64,000 nucleotides of DNA from Polyodon spathula (Eukaryota; Chordata; Actinopteri; Acipenseriformes; Polyodontidae), in the NCBI RefSeq assembly GCF_017654505.1, contig NC_054558.1, forward strand, positions 15,270,765 through 15,334,764, read 5' to 3'. Below, one piece after another: positions 47,315 through 58,270 of this stretch (position 1 is the stretch's first letter; each line of letters opens with the position of its first letter). Under the pieces are notes generated by a model. It did not search any database. It saw nothing but the letters and a program-made list of their open reading frames with translations, and had not been told where the DNA came from. A program made the translations under genes and the position numbers.

Positions 47315-48509
47315 GTAACAGCCAGCTGCATGCACGCTGCCATATGCTACAACTGTACTTCTGCTCTTGTCATTATCCTGCAGAACAAATCCACTGCTGT
47401 TACGAGGAAACTTAGCCTAGAACAATAACATGTGAATAGCCACTTACAAGCCATGTGGTCCTTATACAAGATGTATGTGTTTTTGGTCCTAAGCCTTAAG
47501 ACTGCCGACCTAATTTCCAACTGTGTCCTCTGGTCCTGGTTCCTGTGCTGAAGTATTGGCTAGGGTTAACTATGTCATCTCATTTTAAGATTTTCAAGAC
47601 TTTAATCAAGGACTAGAAGGGAACTTGGTTGTAAATTGACTTGAGTCAGAATTAGGACAATGGAGGGCAGGAGACACTTGTGTCTGGGATGGGTTGCCAA
47701 ACCTAGTTGCTGTTGAGTCATTGGGATCAATTGTCCTAGGAACCGGACATGCATTGATTAGCATACACTGTGTGATTCCCTGTGCACTGATCGCATAGAT
47801 TTCTGAAATTTCACAATCCTCTGCAGCAGTCACCATTTCCTGCTCAACTACACTTCTGTCCATGCATAGATCAATAAGCAGTTGTCTTCTGTCATCCCTT
47901 AATGTGGCTAACACAGTGGTCCACAAGGATGACCCTATTAATGGCTAGCTAACGTACAGCTAACTTCAATAGGTCAGATATAATGCACAGGACATCACAA
48001 GTTCATGTTACCCTGTTCTGTACAGTTCATCTGGATTTGGCAGTACCTTAAAGATATATTTTGCTATACCTGCAACACTGCTGGAAAAAAATGATACATT
48101 GCAACAGTAAAGAACTGCCAGTGAATCTGAGTTAAGCCAACTAGCTTCTGAGTCATCTTTTCAAATTACAAACCATTAGAGTTCATTTTACTCCCAGAAA
48201 GTTAACTCTTACCCTGGCTTTGAAAAGCAGAGTTCACCAATAGCCAATGTCAAATGTCAAGAGATTACAGCTGGACTGGACTGCTGAGAAACTGCAGCCA
48301 CTTTTGAAATCTTGGTCTCCCACAACATTAGTCATTTCCAGAGGAGAGATGGTACCCTCTGGTGGAGAAACTGCAGAACTGCTTATCTTATTCTTGCGCA
48401 ACTTCTGTATGCCTTTGTGTACGCATGGGATTACTGAAAGCATTCTCCTGCTTGCCTAGTGCATATAATATGTAAAGCCTAACCCTGTTGTTCTTTTTTT
48501 TTTTTGTAG
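47315..48509 (+). other. TTC28: TTC28 intron (1.2 kb)
   Basis: The intron runs from GTAACA to a long T-run followed by GTAG at 48509. It contains a minus-strand LINE fragment (about 47510-47660). The remainder has only chance ORFs. Confidence 0.9.
47510..47660 (-). mobile_element. CR1-like LINE fragment
   Basis: The minus strand reads 'CAGGAACCAGGACCAGAGG' then 'ACACAGTTGGAAATTAG'. This parallels the GGACCAGGGGACACAGATGG segment of the LINE piece at 10440-10475 (minus). The adjacent 'TTGGCTAGGGTTAACTATGT' matches 9530-9550. It is short and diverged. Confidence 0.5.
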
Positions 48510-48639
48510 CTTTATAGAGCATCAGCATTATTTGAAACGATTCGCCATGAAGCCCAGCACAGCACTGACTACAAGCTGTCCCTCTTTGATCTTCAAACAT
48601 CCTGCTATCAAGCACTGCAGCGTGTTCTTGTGACCCTCG
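48510..48639 (+). CDS. TTC28: TTC28 exon (window exon 5)
   Basis: The exon is 130 nt, preceded by an exceptionally long polypyrimidine tract (T-run then GTAG) and followed by GTATGC. The translation starts LYRASALFETIRHEAQHSTD and continues Y-K-L-S-L-F-D-L-Q-T-S, ending V-L-V-T-L-G with the first base of the glycine codon. It carries the last helices of the TPR region, where the repeats become irregular, before the CHAT region. It is recognisably TTC28. The frame is open and phase-compatible with both neighbours. Confidence 0.94.
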
Positions 48640-48850
48640 GTATGCATGGCTTCTTTCTTCCAGTACAATCCAATGTTATGCATTAGCACTGTGTCCCAGG
48701 TTCAGTTTTACTCTAAGAAAGAACTAATTTGCCTACAAACTTAACCCTAACCTGTACTTTACATACATCACAGTAATCAGGACAAGAGGACACAGATGGA
48801 AGTGCTGGTTTGTTAATGCCTCTGTATTGAATGGTTTTGTTTTTGACCAG
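48640..48850 (+). other. TTC28: TTC28 intron (211 bp)
   Basis: Short intron from GTATGC to TTTTGACCAG. It contains no repeat or ORF of note. Confidence 0.92.
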
Positions 48851-49069
48851 GTCACCATGACGAAGCGCTGGCGGTGGCCGAGAGAGGCCGCACTCGGGCC
48901 TTCGCTGACCTGCTGGTAGAACGGCAGACTGGTCAGCAGGACTCGGACCCTTACTCCCCAGTGACCATCGACCAGATCTTGGAGACGGTCAACAGCCAGC
49001 GGGGGCTGGTGCTCTACTACTCTCTGGCAGCCGGCTATCTCTACAGCTGGCTCCTGGCGCCTGGGGCAG
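48851..49069 (+). CDS. TTC28: TTC28 exon (window exon 6): end of TPRs, start of CHAT region
   Basis: The exon is 219 nt between TTTGACCAG and GCAG followed by GTAAGC. GT completes glycine, then HHDEALAVAERGRTRAFADL, L-V-E-R-Q-T-G-Q-Q-D-S-D, VTIDQILETV, and QRGLVLYYSLAAGYLYSWLL ending A-P-G-A-G. The A-E-R-G-R-x-R-A-F-x-D-L-L signature is the usual bridge from a TPR array into a CHAT (caspase-like) domain. The following L-V-x-Y-x-L ... Y-x-W-L-L-x-P strand pair is the beginning of that domain. The catalytic-site region of the fold lies beyond this window, so nothing can be said about protease activity. Third positions are GC-rich, as in the exon at 19509. Confidence 0.95.
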
Positions 49070-50631
49070 GTAAGCGAGGTCCTCATCCTCTCCACTCTCT
49101 TGGGTCTTTTGTGTCCTTGCTGTGTTTACAATATGGATGCAGACACACTCAAGGCAGCTTAGAAAATTGGCCTTTTTCATGGAAAACATTTATATGTTTT
49201 GTTTTTTAATCTGGCCAATTATTGTCCATGGCGACAGGAATATAGAGCAGACAGCCATAGGTATGTCATACTTAAGAGCGTTTATTTAGAGAGATGCACA
49301 AGATATTGAGTGTGTGAGAATCTGGGAGTATATTGGAGTCTGTAAAATCCACATAAATGTTTACATATATCCAGAGAAGGGCATAGCCAATTGTGATGAA
49401 ATGTGTTTAGAACATTGTTTAGCTATGAGAGTATCTGGGGTTGATGGAGTCACTTCTGTCTGTTTGTCTTGTGCAGTCAATGGTTGCACGGGTCAGGGTG
49501 TTAATGTTATTGTTCTGAAACCATGGCTGGAAACTCACACTAGAACTTCAACTAAGTATATTATTTAAATAACAAGCAGTTTAAAGATCAAGTAGTTTGA
49601 TGCTAAATAAATGATTCCTGCCTATAGTTGCATGAACAACTTTTGTCAGTAACCCTACAGACCAGTTCAAGCTGTGATGAGAAGTGTGATGCGTTGAGAG
49701 AAGATTCACCAGGGGCCTGATTGTTTAAACTCCTGGCATGTGCTCATTTCAATACCTAAACAAGGGGAGTGCTGGAACTCAGGACTGGTTGCAGCGCTGG
49801 TGCAAGGTTCAAGGTCTAACTCTGCATTTACAGCCAGAGATGTATTATGTATAATGCAAAAGCTCTTAGGGTAATTTAGCATTACAGATGTGAGTGACAG
49901 TCCTGTGTGATTTTCTTCATAGGAGCAGAAGGCATTGAACTGTGTTAGGAATGGAAAGTCAGGGTCAACTTGTTTCATTTGCCCTGAAGGTGTTTGGTAA
50001 TTACTAAATAAACCATTGATTATTACAGGAGGGAATCAGTTAGAAGAACCTCTTATAAGAACAATACTTTTTAACTGATACAACTTTGTAAAGATGAAAA
50101 ATGCAATGTAGGAAAAATGATACACATGAAAACAATAAGCATGTTGCAATAGACAAGTTCAGTATTGCAAATATACCCTCTGGTAATTTCATTAAAGGTG
50201 AAACAACTCTGATAGAAAACAGACTTGTTACTTGTAGGGAAAATCTTTATAGAACTTTATACTTTGTTTCTTTCTCCAACTATATGTTTGCATGAAGCAA
50301 TGCAGGAGATGAAGAAGACCACAAGAAGGGACACTGTATACTGCAGAACTCTCTTTAGCGCTGGTTAAAGTTTATTGGAGATGCTACAAAAGAAATAAGC
50401 AGTTATTAGGCTAGATTGCAAATGTCCTTAATAAAACCCCGCAACATCTTCTGGAAGTGTCTAGTGCTAGTCTTGTGGCTCATTTCCAATGAAACACCAC
50501 AGTGCTTTGCTCTCTTTAATTTCAGACATATGTTCTACAACAGCAAATTTGTTTATATTATTATAAACAATATGACAGTTAAGGCATGAACTATATATTG
50601 TATTCTGTTTTTGAATAGAAGTTCGTATGGT

Positions 50632-50682
50632 ATAAGAGTGTCATCTTGTTTCACACTTCTGTTAACAACAAGACACTCTTAT
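50632..50682. repeat. Small inverted repeat (stem-loop)
   Basis: ATAAGAGTGTC (50632-50642) and GACACTCTTAT (50672-50682) are exact reverse complements. The inner CTTGTT/AACAAG bases extend the stem imperfectly. It lies 34 bp from a larger foldback. Confidence 0.75.
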
Positions 50683-50715
50683 CCATGAGAGACAGGGTCA
50701 ACTGTACCAATTAAC

Positions 50716-50888
50716 TGATAAAGCACAAAGCCACTTTTTCAGGAACAGTGGCTTGTAACCTGGTTCTAGGAGACCTAGTTTGAGGCAACTGTGCTGTATC
50801 AAACCCCAAGTCTCCCCTGGTGTGCCAGGCAGTGGCCTGAAACCTAGTCTCCTGAAATCTGTTCCAAGGCACACAGTGGCTTTATGTT
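50716..50888. repeat. Imperfect ~170-bp foldback (inverted repeat)
   Basis: The left arm runs from 'GATAAAG' through 'CAGGAACAG' and 'TAGGAGACCTAGTTTGAGG'. It is mirrored on the right by 'GGCCTGAAACCTAGTCTCCT', 'CTGTTCCAAGG' and 'CAGTGGCTTTATG'. The arms are ~75 bp with small indels. Both strands therefore give ORFs of similar length (50698-50955 minus, 50780-50989 plus), which are by-products of the symmetry. Confidence 0.7.
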
Positions 50889-51485
50889 CCCTCAGATTAA
50901 AACTTGCATTACTATTAATGTTAATTGCCATCGCTCCCTGTGTAATATTAACCAAATGGCCTGGGTCATATATGGGAAAATGTACTTAAACTTAATGTTT
51001 AGTCAGCCAGGTAATATAATCCTTCAAGTAAAAATAAAAGAAAATTAGCATTTGTTTTTATTACAAACCTGCCATTTAGTTAATTAACGAACCACCTGGA
51101 GGAGAAACATTTTGATCTCTGGTTTAGTAAAGCAAACAAGAAACAGGTGCGCACTATAAAAAGTGCCGTGCTGTTTCAGTGTAATCACTCTCACCAAGTG
51201 AAAACAAAGCTACCACATTTTCACAAGAGAGCAGCTGGACCATCTCGTGGGATATTGTATTAAGTAGCAGCCCATTTCAAGTGCTGAAGAAGACTACATT
51301 ATATAGTACTGGCAGCCTGTGCCATATGTTTTCATAACTGAGAGATCAGAGGTACTTTTAAAAGTAGCATAATGAAGTAAAGTATCCCAAACATGTTTAT
51401 TTTAAACTGAACACATATAGTGGAGCACTATAAAGTAAAAACTTTGACTACCCAAAACCTCTGAAGACTGTATTAATAATTTACA

Positions 51486-51560
51486 TTTACGAACAAGAGG
51501 AGGCCGTTTGGCCCATCTATGCTTGTCCTGTACCTGGTAGCTGATTGAGCTCCAGATTTT
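51486..51560 (-). mobile_element. CR1-like LINE 3' tail fragment
   Basis: 'TTTACGAACAAGAGGAGGCC' then 'GTTTGGCCCATC' and 'GTAGCTGATTGAGCTCC' is the reverse complement of the family tail (GATCAATCAGCTAC ... GATGGGC..AATGGCCTC) seen at 32930-32985. Confidence 0.75.
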
Positions 51561-51610
51561 GTCAAGTTGGTTTTGCCTGATATAAGTAAGTACACAATTG
51601 TTTCAGAAAA

Positions 51611-51662
51611 GAGTTAGGGTTGGGTTTAGAGTTAGAGTTAGATTTAGGGTTAGGATTAGGTT
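51611..51662. repeat. Degenerate telomere-like GTTAGG/GTTAGA repeats
   Basis: About eight hexamer-like units (GAGTTAGGGTTGGG, TTTAGAGTTAGAGTTAG, ATTTAGGGTTAGGATTAGG), partly matching TTAGGG. Too short and degenerate to be a true telomeric tract; a simple interstitial repeat. Confidence 0.7.
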
Positions 51663-51944
51663 TATGTCATGCAAAAGAAAAATACACATTAAGTACATTG
51701 TAACTGTGAATAATAGCATTGTAACTGTGTGTAAGTGCACATGTATTTTACGACATAACTACAGTAAATAGAGACACTTAATGTAAAGTGTTACGCAAAT
51801 CTGTCCCTTTAGAATGCGTGTATTGAGAGGTCTGTCCACTGGTCTCAGAGCATAAGTAAGCCTCCTGCCAGCCTATTCATTGGACTTAGCTCTTTGTTAG
51901 TGCTCTTATTTTTTGCAGGATTTCAATTCAGAGAAGCAGCAAGG

Positions 51945-52010
51945 CACCTGCTTGGCTCAGGCTCCCGCTTGCCTGCCCCGGACGGGGTTTGAGTCCTGTC
52001 TCGGACAGTG
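51945..52010 (+). repeat. tRNA-derived SINE-head-like sequence
   Basis: 'CTTGGCTCAGG' resembles an A box. 'GGGGTTTGAGTCC' (about 51982-51994) resembles a B box, followed by 'TGTCTCGGACAG'. The stem region 'GCCCCGGACGGGG' can fold. It lies ~40 bp upstream of the acceptor at 52049. No full cloverleaf was assembled, so it is a remnant. Confidence 0.4.
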
Positions 52011-52049
52011 ACGTGTGACAGTAGCTCCCTGTTGTGTTTGCTCCCTCAG

Positions 52050-52203
52050 GGATCCTGAAGTTCCACGAGGTGTACCTGGGAGAGAGCAGTGCTGAACCAC
52101 ACGAGAGCAGCAGCTTGAGCCTGCAGAGTGTGAGCAGTTCCACGCTGGAGCAGTACATCAGCAACGTGAGGGAGGCTCTGGGCATCGAGTCCCACTACAC
52201 CAG
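52050..52203 (+). CDS. TTC28: TTC28 exon (window exon 7): CHAT region
   Basis: The exon is 154 nt between GCTCCCTCAG and ACCAG followed by GTCAGT. GG completes the glycine begun at 49069, then ILKFHEVYLGESSAE, a serine-rich stretch (ESSSLSLQSVSSST), and LEQYISNVREALGIESHY, ending on AG of an arginine codon. It continues the N-terminal part of the CHAT region. The serine-rich insert is probably a flexible loop. The next TTC28 exon would start with one base completing the arginine. I did not find a candidate in the remaining 11.8 kb, so it should lie past the window edge. Confidence 0.93.
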
Positions 52204-52325
52204 GTCAGTGTGGGAAGGCATCTCAAGCATGAGTGCTGGGACTAGCATGCAGTGCAACGGATTGGGGTTTGAAAGTATCAGAATCTGAAGAGATAAGCAG
52301 ATGCAATTAAGGATGTACAGTATGT

Positions 52326-52359
52326 ATGTCACACTTACTAGTATTAGTAAGTGTGACAT
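52326..52359. repeat. Perfect 15-bp inverted repeat with 4-nt loop
   Basis: ATGTCACACTTACTA (52326-52340) and TAGTAAGTGTGACAT (52345-52359) are exact reverse complements separated by GTAT. It lies 123 bp after the exon donor at 52204. Confidence 0.85.
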
Positions 52360-54885
52360 TAGTATTATTTTGTACAGCCCTGAAGGTTGTTTCAGCCTAG
52401 AAAAATGAAGGGTAGTATAGATACAGTTAACCCAATTCGCTACTTTAAATTCAGCACAGAGTAATTACTTCACATTTACTACAGGGCTAAGCAGTACACA
52501 CAATACATCCTTTGTAAGTAGACCACAATGAAGAGTTACCGGCACACATGTGTTTCTGTGGGTGAATACAGAGCATTCAGAAAAACCTTATGGATAATTA
52601 ACATAATGCACGATGATAAGCACCCACCAGCTCCTGGTTGAATTTCATTTTCATCAAACATTATGCAAATCTACAGGTAAGTTATTGTGGTAAAGCCCTT
52701 TCGTGTCAGATTAGGTCCGGGACTTTACCACTGTTCTATGTGGGTGCGCCAATAAGCAAGCCCTAGTCACCAAGTGTATCTTAAGCACATAAGTACACTT
52801 TTATTAAACACAAAATCAAACAAAAAAACAAACACCTAACTCCCATTGGAGCACTAACTCATTTGTTTTTGCTAATTCTAATTAAACAGGGACAGGCTAA
52901 GCCTGTTTACCCCAAACACAAAACTGTACTGTACTGTATTGTTTGCAGTCCACACAGGACTAATACCAAATCCACACTGTGCGTCTTTCTCCTTCTCCTT
53001 CTCGACCTTAGCCTAACTCTTCCCTGTCTACAGGGGGTTCTCTTGCCTTTATGCACGGGCTAAGTGTGCACAGGTATTTCAATTAGCTAATAATTAACTC
53101 TTTAGCTAATTCCGCAATTACCCAATTGTATTCCCAAGATGGCTGCCACTTGCAGCCACCCTCTACAAAATGAATCCTGTTTTTTATGTTTCAAACTGGG
53201 CTGCCTGCTCTGTCTGGGTTTCCTGATTGATGACTACATCTAGTTGATGTAAGTACACTCAGTGCTGTGGCAGCTGATAAAACATTTTTATGCGGGTACT
53301 CCTACAGTACCAGACGCAAAGCTATATTACAGTTACCTAGCCCTCGCATTCCACTGCTGCGCACACGCTTTTACTGAACAGCAATGATATTAAAATAATT
53401 ACGCTGGTGGGAGGGGGGAGCTAAAATTTATGTGGGCGGTACAATCATCAGTATTTTTTCAAACGGTTGTATTTTGCATGCCCAATTTATATGTGAAGGC
53501 TAACTGACAGCCCTAATCTAGCTGATATGTAAATCACACTTACATTTTTACATGTGCAATCAGTGGATAGCTATCTAATTGATCACTCCAGTGTTTTATC
53601 TGCAGGCTTGCATTTACAGAATTGGCTATACGCCTGTCACTAACATACTTTCATAAGGTTTTTGCAAGCAGAGGAACATGAAAGCCATTCTTCTCTTGTT
53701 CTCAAGTTAAGTATTGACCATGCTTTATTTGCCACTGTCAGGAGTGTGATAATCTGTTTTAGTCAGTTAATTCCAATAGCCCTCAGGCACCGAGCATGTA
53801 TTTACAGCAGAGCATGCCAAGAGATGGGACTAGGTGCTGAGAGACAGTATTAGAACGAGGCGGTCACGGTCCCCGGGGTATTGTGTCCAGATGGAAACTG
53901 TAAGTTGAACCTACATCGGGTCCACGGGGATTGCTATTCAGAGCCTGTCCTGTTGTATATTACTGTCATATTACAAGCCAAGCCCAATACACCAGATAAC
54001 AGTGGCAGCAATTCCAGTTCTTTATGTTGTGATGTGCCACTGTGGGTTCCCAGCTGTGTGGAATTACTGTCTTTCTGTATTGGTGTGGTTCCCTGATTGA
54101 GACTGGAAACCCTTTTCTGATGGTGGTATCTTGATCTTGTTCCATGCTGTGATATTCCCTCTTTTAAACTAAATGTCTCATTAATCTGTAGTTCCGTTTT
54201 ACATGCCGTAAAAAAGTCAATTCACATATGCGTCAATGTAAGGTTAGTTAAGGACTTAGTTATCAAGTCCCTGTAAACAGAAAACTTAAATGACTGTCAA
54301 AGTCATTAGCTATAAAGTTACTTTGCTTAAAACAGGTGGTGTAAAATGAATAATATTGTATGGTGTAAATGAAATACTGCAACTGAATTTGAGAAGGCTA
54401 ACAGTGCATTTACACTGAATGGATTGCCAGGTATGTGGAAAACACAGGAAGTTGTGTCATTGTTTCTGAGAAGAGTTTTGGATGGTGAAGAAACGGATTT
54501 TGGAAACTAAATGTTATTCATATGCTTCACCGGAAAAACATAACCCTAATATTATATTTTAAACCAGTCTTGAAGAGGTAGAAATTGAAATTAGCATAAG
54601 ATGGAGGATGACACAAACGATAGACAACCATTGCCAATTCTGTTGGCGTGGGTATTGTGCCTCACTTCCTGCTTTGTAATCTATGACTGTTTTTAATTAG
54701 TACAGAACAAACACTGGCACTGTTGCTGAGGGCCTCTTTCCTAGGTCATATGCCGGATATTTGTAAGCTGACCAAAGTCACATGCATAATTGTTGCTTAG
54801 TAGTTCTTATAATAATCGATAGATGTTAACAGTAAAGCGCCAATTAAGTAATACATTAATTAACAATAAAAAAATGTGTGTGGTT

Positions 54886-54898
54886 GGGGGGGGGGGGG
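54886..54898. repeat. G homopolymer (13 nt)
   Basis: Uninterrupted run of 13 G following TGGTT. It could in principle fold as a G-quadruplex. Confidence 0.95.
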
Positions 54899-55014
54899 CA
54901 GGAGCAGGTGCTCCCCCTAGTCCATCCAGCCAATCTATCAATAACCTCCCTAGTTAAGCCCTGGGTTGAACACTCATTCTGTCTTACTTTTTGCATTTTT
55001 CACCTTCCTCCCCT

Positions 55015-55300
55015 CCTCCTCCAAAACGCAGTGCCAGCTCTGCATGGTTTCCCTCTGGGGGTAAGTGGTGTTCACTTCCCAACCGTAGGCCCAACCGAAC
55101 TGGCCTCAACCTCCGAGAGGAAAGCCGATCTTCCTGAGCGTAGGTATTCCTTATTAGTCGGGGCAACTTCTAGTCTTCTGAAATGTACCCTCTATCCTTC
55201 TCTTCATTTTCCCCTTGGGGAAAGTAGCGCTTGCTTCCCAGCCATGGAGGCAGATTGGTTTGGTCTCACCTCCATGAAGACGGCTCTCAACGAGCCAAGG
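55015..55300. repeat. Imperfect ~160-bp tandem duplication
   Basis: 'CCCTCTGGGGGTAAGTGG' + 'TGTTCACTTCCCAACC' (55048-55083) is repeated as 'CCCCTTGGGGAAAGTAGCG' + 'CTTGCTTCCCAGCC' (55210-55243). Each copy is followed by a pyrimidine/purine-rich 'GG.CTCA.CTCC' stretch. The 155-codon frame 54878-55345 spans both copies but begins in a G-run and has no known domain. It is annotated as repeat, not gene. Confidence 0.5.
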
Positions 55301-55456
55301 GAAAAACCTGTCATCTTCCTAAAGTCACAAGCACAGAATTCCTAGTTCAAGTCTCAAGGCTTACTCCTCACAGCCCTGGCTCCTGTCCTGTGAAATTACG
55401 TTATATATAGTATTAGCTTTAAATGTCAATTTAAGTGCTATTGATGGTATTTGCCT

Positions 55457-55652
55457 CATTCTGAGTGGTTTTGTGTTAAGCTGTCCCCATGTTGCCTTGA
55501 CATGTTTCTCTAAGTCCTCTTCTGAGCTTCTGTGAGCTTGTCCGAAGAATCTGAAGTGCCAGGATTGAACAGCCTTCCTCATTCCATTCAAATCGTGTGA
55601 CAGTGTCAACTCTCTTAGCCCCACCTACCTACTCTACATAAAAGACAGATGT
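55457..55652. repeat. Interspersed repeat, copy 2 (partner 36771-36985)
   Basis: Matches the copy at 36.8 kb through 'TCATTCTGAGTGGTT', 'GAGCTTGTCCGAAGAATCT', 'TGAACAGCCTTCC' and 'CCACCTACCTACTCT'. Same orientation. Confidence 0.75.
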
Positions 55653-56413
55653 AAAGACAGAGAGAGGGAGTGATTTTGAATGGCTTTTCAGTCCCAGCAT
55701 TTATGATTCTCCAGACAAAGCAGACAGAAACGGTTTGTTTATGTATTGATCTTAGGACATACAGATAATCTATTTGTTGATAAAAAGAAATAAAGAGAGA
55801 ATCTCCTGTGCCGTAGGTCACACTGTCTGATTGTACCATTGAAGTGAAATCGATCGACACATAATAACTTGTTTTCCCATCAACACAGAACTGATAGTGA
55901 TTTTAATTTAAGAGTGAGTCATTTTTAAGGGATCTTTTACAAATATAACAAGTAATGAAAGGGGTTTCCGCACGGAATTGTCGGAAAACTGATTTATTTT
56001 ATTAATATTTCAAAAATGGTTCTTCACACTGCAAATTCATTAATCGGGTGGGATAAGATTGTGAGAGTTGGTGGTTTAATCCTGCTGTATTAAAGGATCA
56101 TCGAGTGATTCGATAGGATGCCAGGAGCTCTTTTCCACTTCACTGGGTGCAATATGCCACTTCTGAAACCCACAAGAGAGAGCCTTCATTATTCACTGAA
56201 ATACATCATGAGACCTCATCACTTATATTCAGCGGTACTGTATTCATGAGATTTGGATTTAAAGCTGTAGTATTCATTTTGTCACACAAATTGAACAAAG
56301 AGCATCAGTAGAATGTTAAGCGTTCAGTGCAGAGTTCACTACATATATCACCTTATACATGCACCAAATAAGAAATCTTGTTTTTGCATTCATTATTCAT
56401 TCTTCCTGAAGGC

Positions 56414-56414
<1 letters not shown>

Positions 56415-56451
<37 letters not shown>
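56415..56451. repeat. (TG)n microsatellite
   Basis: About 18 uninterrupted TG units. Confidence 0.97.
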
Positions 56452-56452
<1 letters not shown>

Positions 56453-57078
56453 CTGGATCCATTTAACATATATAGAGAGGATATGACATTTCCCAACTGA
56501 CAATATTTCATTTATTTTACACGTTAGCCTTGTTAGAGGTCAGGCTAAATAATAAAAAAAGAAATCCAACATTTTCACATATGGCTGTGGCATATTAGAT
56601 TTCTAAGCAGTGCTTCATTGAGTTGTTTTATGTATTTTTATTTTCTTATTTCTTTATTTTTTGGTTATTAAATGGGGACTATGTCGTGTCCTTCTGCGGT
56701 ATGCAGTGATTTATTGGTACGTCAGTGTCTTGCTATTGGTTGTATGACCGAGGGAATTTTAATTTCACTGGTTCTTTGTATCCCATGGGCTGGGACTCGT
56801 GGGAATGGTGTGTTTTTGAAGCTCAGTTGAGCTGTGATGGTTGAGGTGACATGTCCTGTTTGAAGTGTTGGATTTGCTCACCGAGACCCGGATTATATAT
56901 AAAGACATATATTATTACTAGTTGCTCTGCCCCCCTGTGATTGTTACGTGTGCTGTCTACTTTTTGTCAGTTCCTGGTGTCCTTCTCAAATTGACTCAGT
57001 TGCTCCCCTATTTTCATTCTGATGGTTTCTGTTTGTGTTGTAATGGTCCCGAACGGGCTTGTTTGGAGCGAATGTTTC

Positions 57079-57104
57079 AAAAAAAAAAAAAAGAAAAAAA
57101 AAGC
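57079..57104. repeat. A-rich tract
   Basis: Two A runs interrupted once by G, following 'GAATGTTTC'. It may be the 3' tail of a retroposed sequence on the + strand (56630-57104), but no body was recognised. Confidence 0.6.
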
Positions 57105-57829
57105 GAAATACAGTGCTGTGCTTCTTAAACAAAAAGGGGAATACTGGTGTGATCTGGGTGTAAATAGGGAGATTGGGAGATAGTTTAATGGGGTCCGAAC
57201 AGGGGAGAGAAGCCCTAGCTCCTGCCCCTGAACCACACAGCAAGGTTACTATAATTTCAACTGATTTCCTTTTGTATAAAATTACAACAAAATGCAGTTG
57301 ATGAAATTAGACACATTTTTGAAGACTCTTGGACTCTTGGATTTTGGACTATCCTAGTCTCATATTGATACGATTCTGTACATTACAACTTTTTATTGGC
57401 AGGACTGAACTATGCTCCTCTATTCTTTAAATATGTTTAACATATAGAAGTCAAACAGGATATACTACTCTTTCGGGAATATTTGTAGACACATTTTCAT
57501 ATCTATACCTTTGTATATTTACATGAACGACACAGTAGAACATTGCATCGTTTTTACATCTCTGGATATTATGGCACTCTTGATGCACAGAACTAAAAGG
57601 TCCTGAGACAAAGCCAGCAGCAGGAACCATTTTGTTGAGAGCAGTCTGTCCAGAGGTTGAAATGTATCATTCCAGTGACCTCAGGAGATTCAAGTCTGAT
57701 TCAGTTAATGAACAGCTGGGCTCTGTGGCGCAGAGCTCAAGATCAACCAGTAAAACAATGTGATTTATTTACCCTATTGAGTCAGAAGAGCATTTTGCAC
57801 ATTCTTGAACTAAACATGGAGAAATAAGC

Positions 57830-58270
57830 CCATTCCATACCCTAGAAGTAGTGTCTCCTACCCTTTGTCCTTAGTCTGTCTCCACTTAATGCTCAATTGT
57901 GTCCTGTGGCCTTGGTTTTTAGTATTGTATCTTTTCCAACTCCTTTTACAATTTTAAAAACTTCAAATCTTTTTACTTCGGTCCATTAAGCCTAGGATTA
58001 GTCTAGGATTGCTCTTCGTTGGACTCTCTCCAGGGCCACAATGTCCCTTTGGTCTCACAATTGCATTATACAATCTCATCATGACCTCATTTGATTTGTA
58101 CTGTACATTTTTGGCTGTATATCCAAGCATTCTGTTTGTCTTTTTGATTGCTTCCCCCCGACTGTGTGGTTGCTGACAGCGATGAGTGTGTTATAACACC
58201 AAGGCCTTTTTCCTGGTGAGCCTGGAGAATCTGAACAACCCAGACCATTTGAATTGAGCAACACCCTCAG
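57830..58270 (-). mobile_element. CR1-like LINE fragment (minus strand)
   Basis: On the minus strand 'CCAAAGGGACATTGTGGCC' + 'CTGGAGAGAGTCCAACGAAG' (58050-58010) aligns with 32614-32655 on the plus strand. Downstream of that is a decayed ORF2 C-terminal region. The flank at 58060-58230 carries 'GCATTCTGTTTGTCTTTTTG' + 'ATTGCTTCCCC', another recurring fish LINE segment in my recollection. Dead fragment. Confidence 0.7.

Larger units (their letters stand above)
49070..52049 (+). other. TTC28: TTC28 intron (3 kb)
   Basis: The intron runs from GTAAGCGAGG to GCTCCCTCAG. It contains a small inverted repeat (50632-50682), a larger foldback (50716-50888), a LINE tail (51486-51560), a degenerate telomere-like stretch (51611-51662) and a tRNA-like SINE head (51945-52010). 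No exon was recognised inside. Confidence 0.88.

Noticed and set aside
49070..49209. Extension of TTC28 coding past 49069
   Set aside because: GTAAGC is a good donor, the next exon at 52050 completes the split glycine exactly, and the read-through residues are not TTC28-like.
54878..55345. 155-codon ORF as a gene
   Set aside because: It starts in a G homopolymer, spans two copies of a degenerate duplication and matches no family I recognise; a non-coding repeat is the simpler reading.
56630..57110. Processed retrocopy ending in the A-rich tract at 57079
   Set aside because: An A-rich tract is present, but no gene-derived body, polyadenylation signal at the right distance or target-site duplication was recognised.
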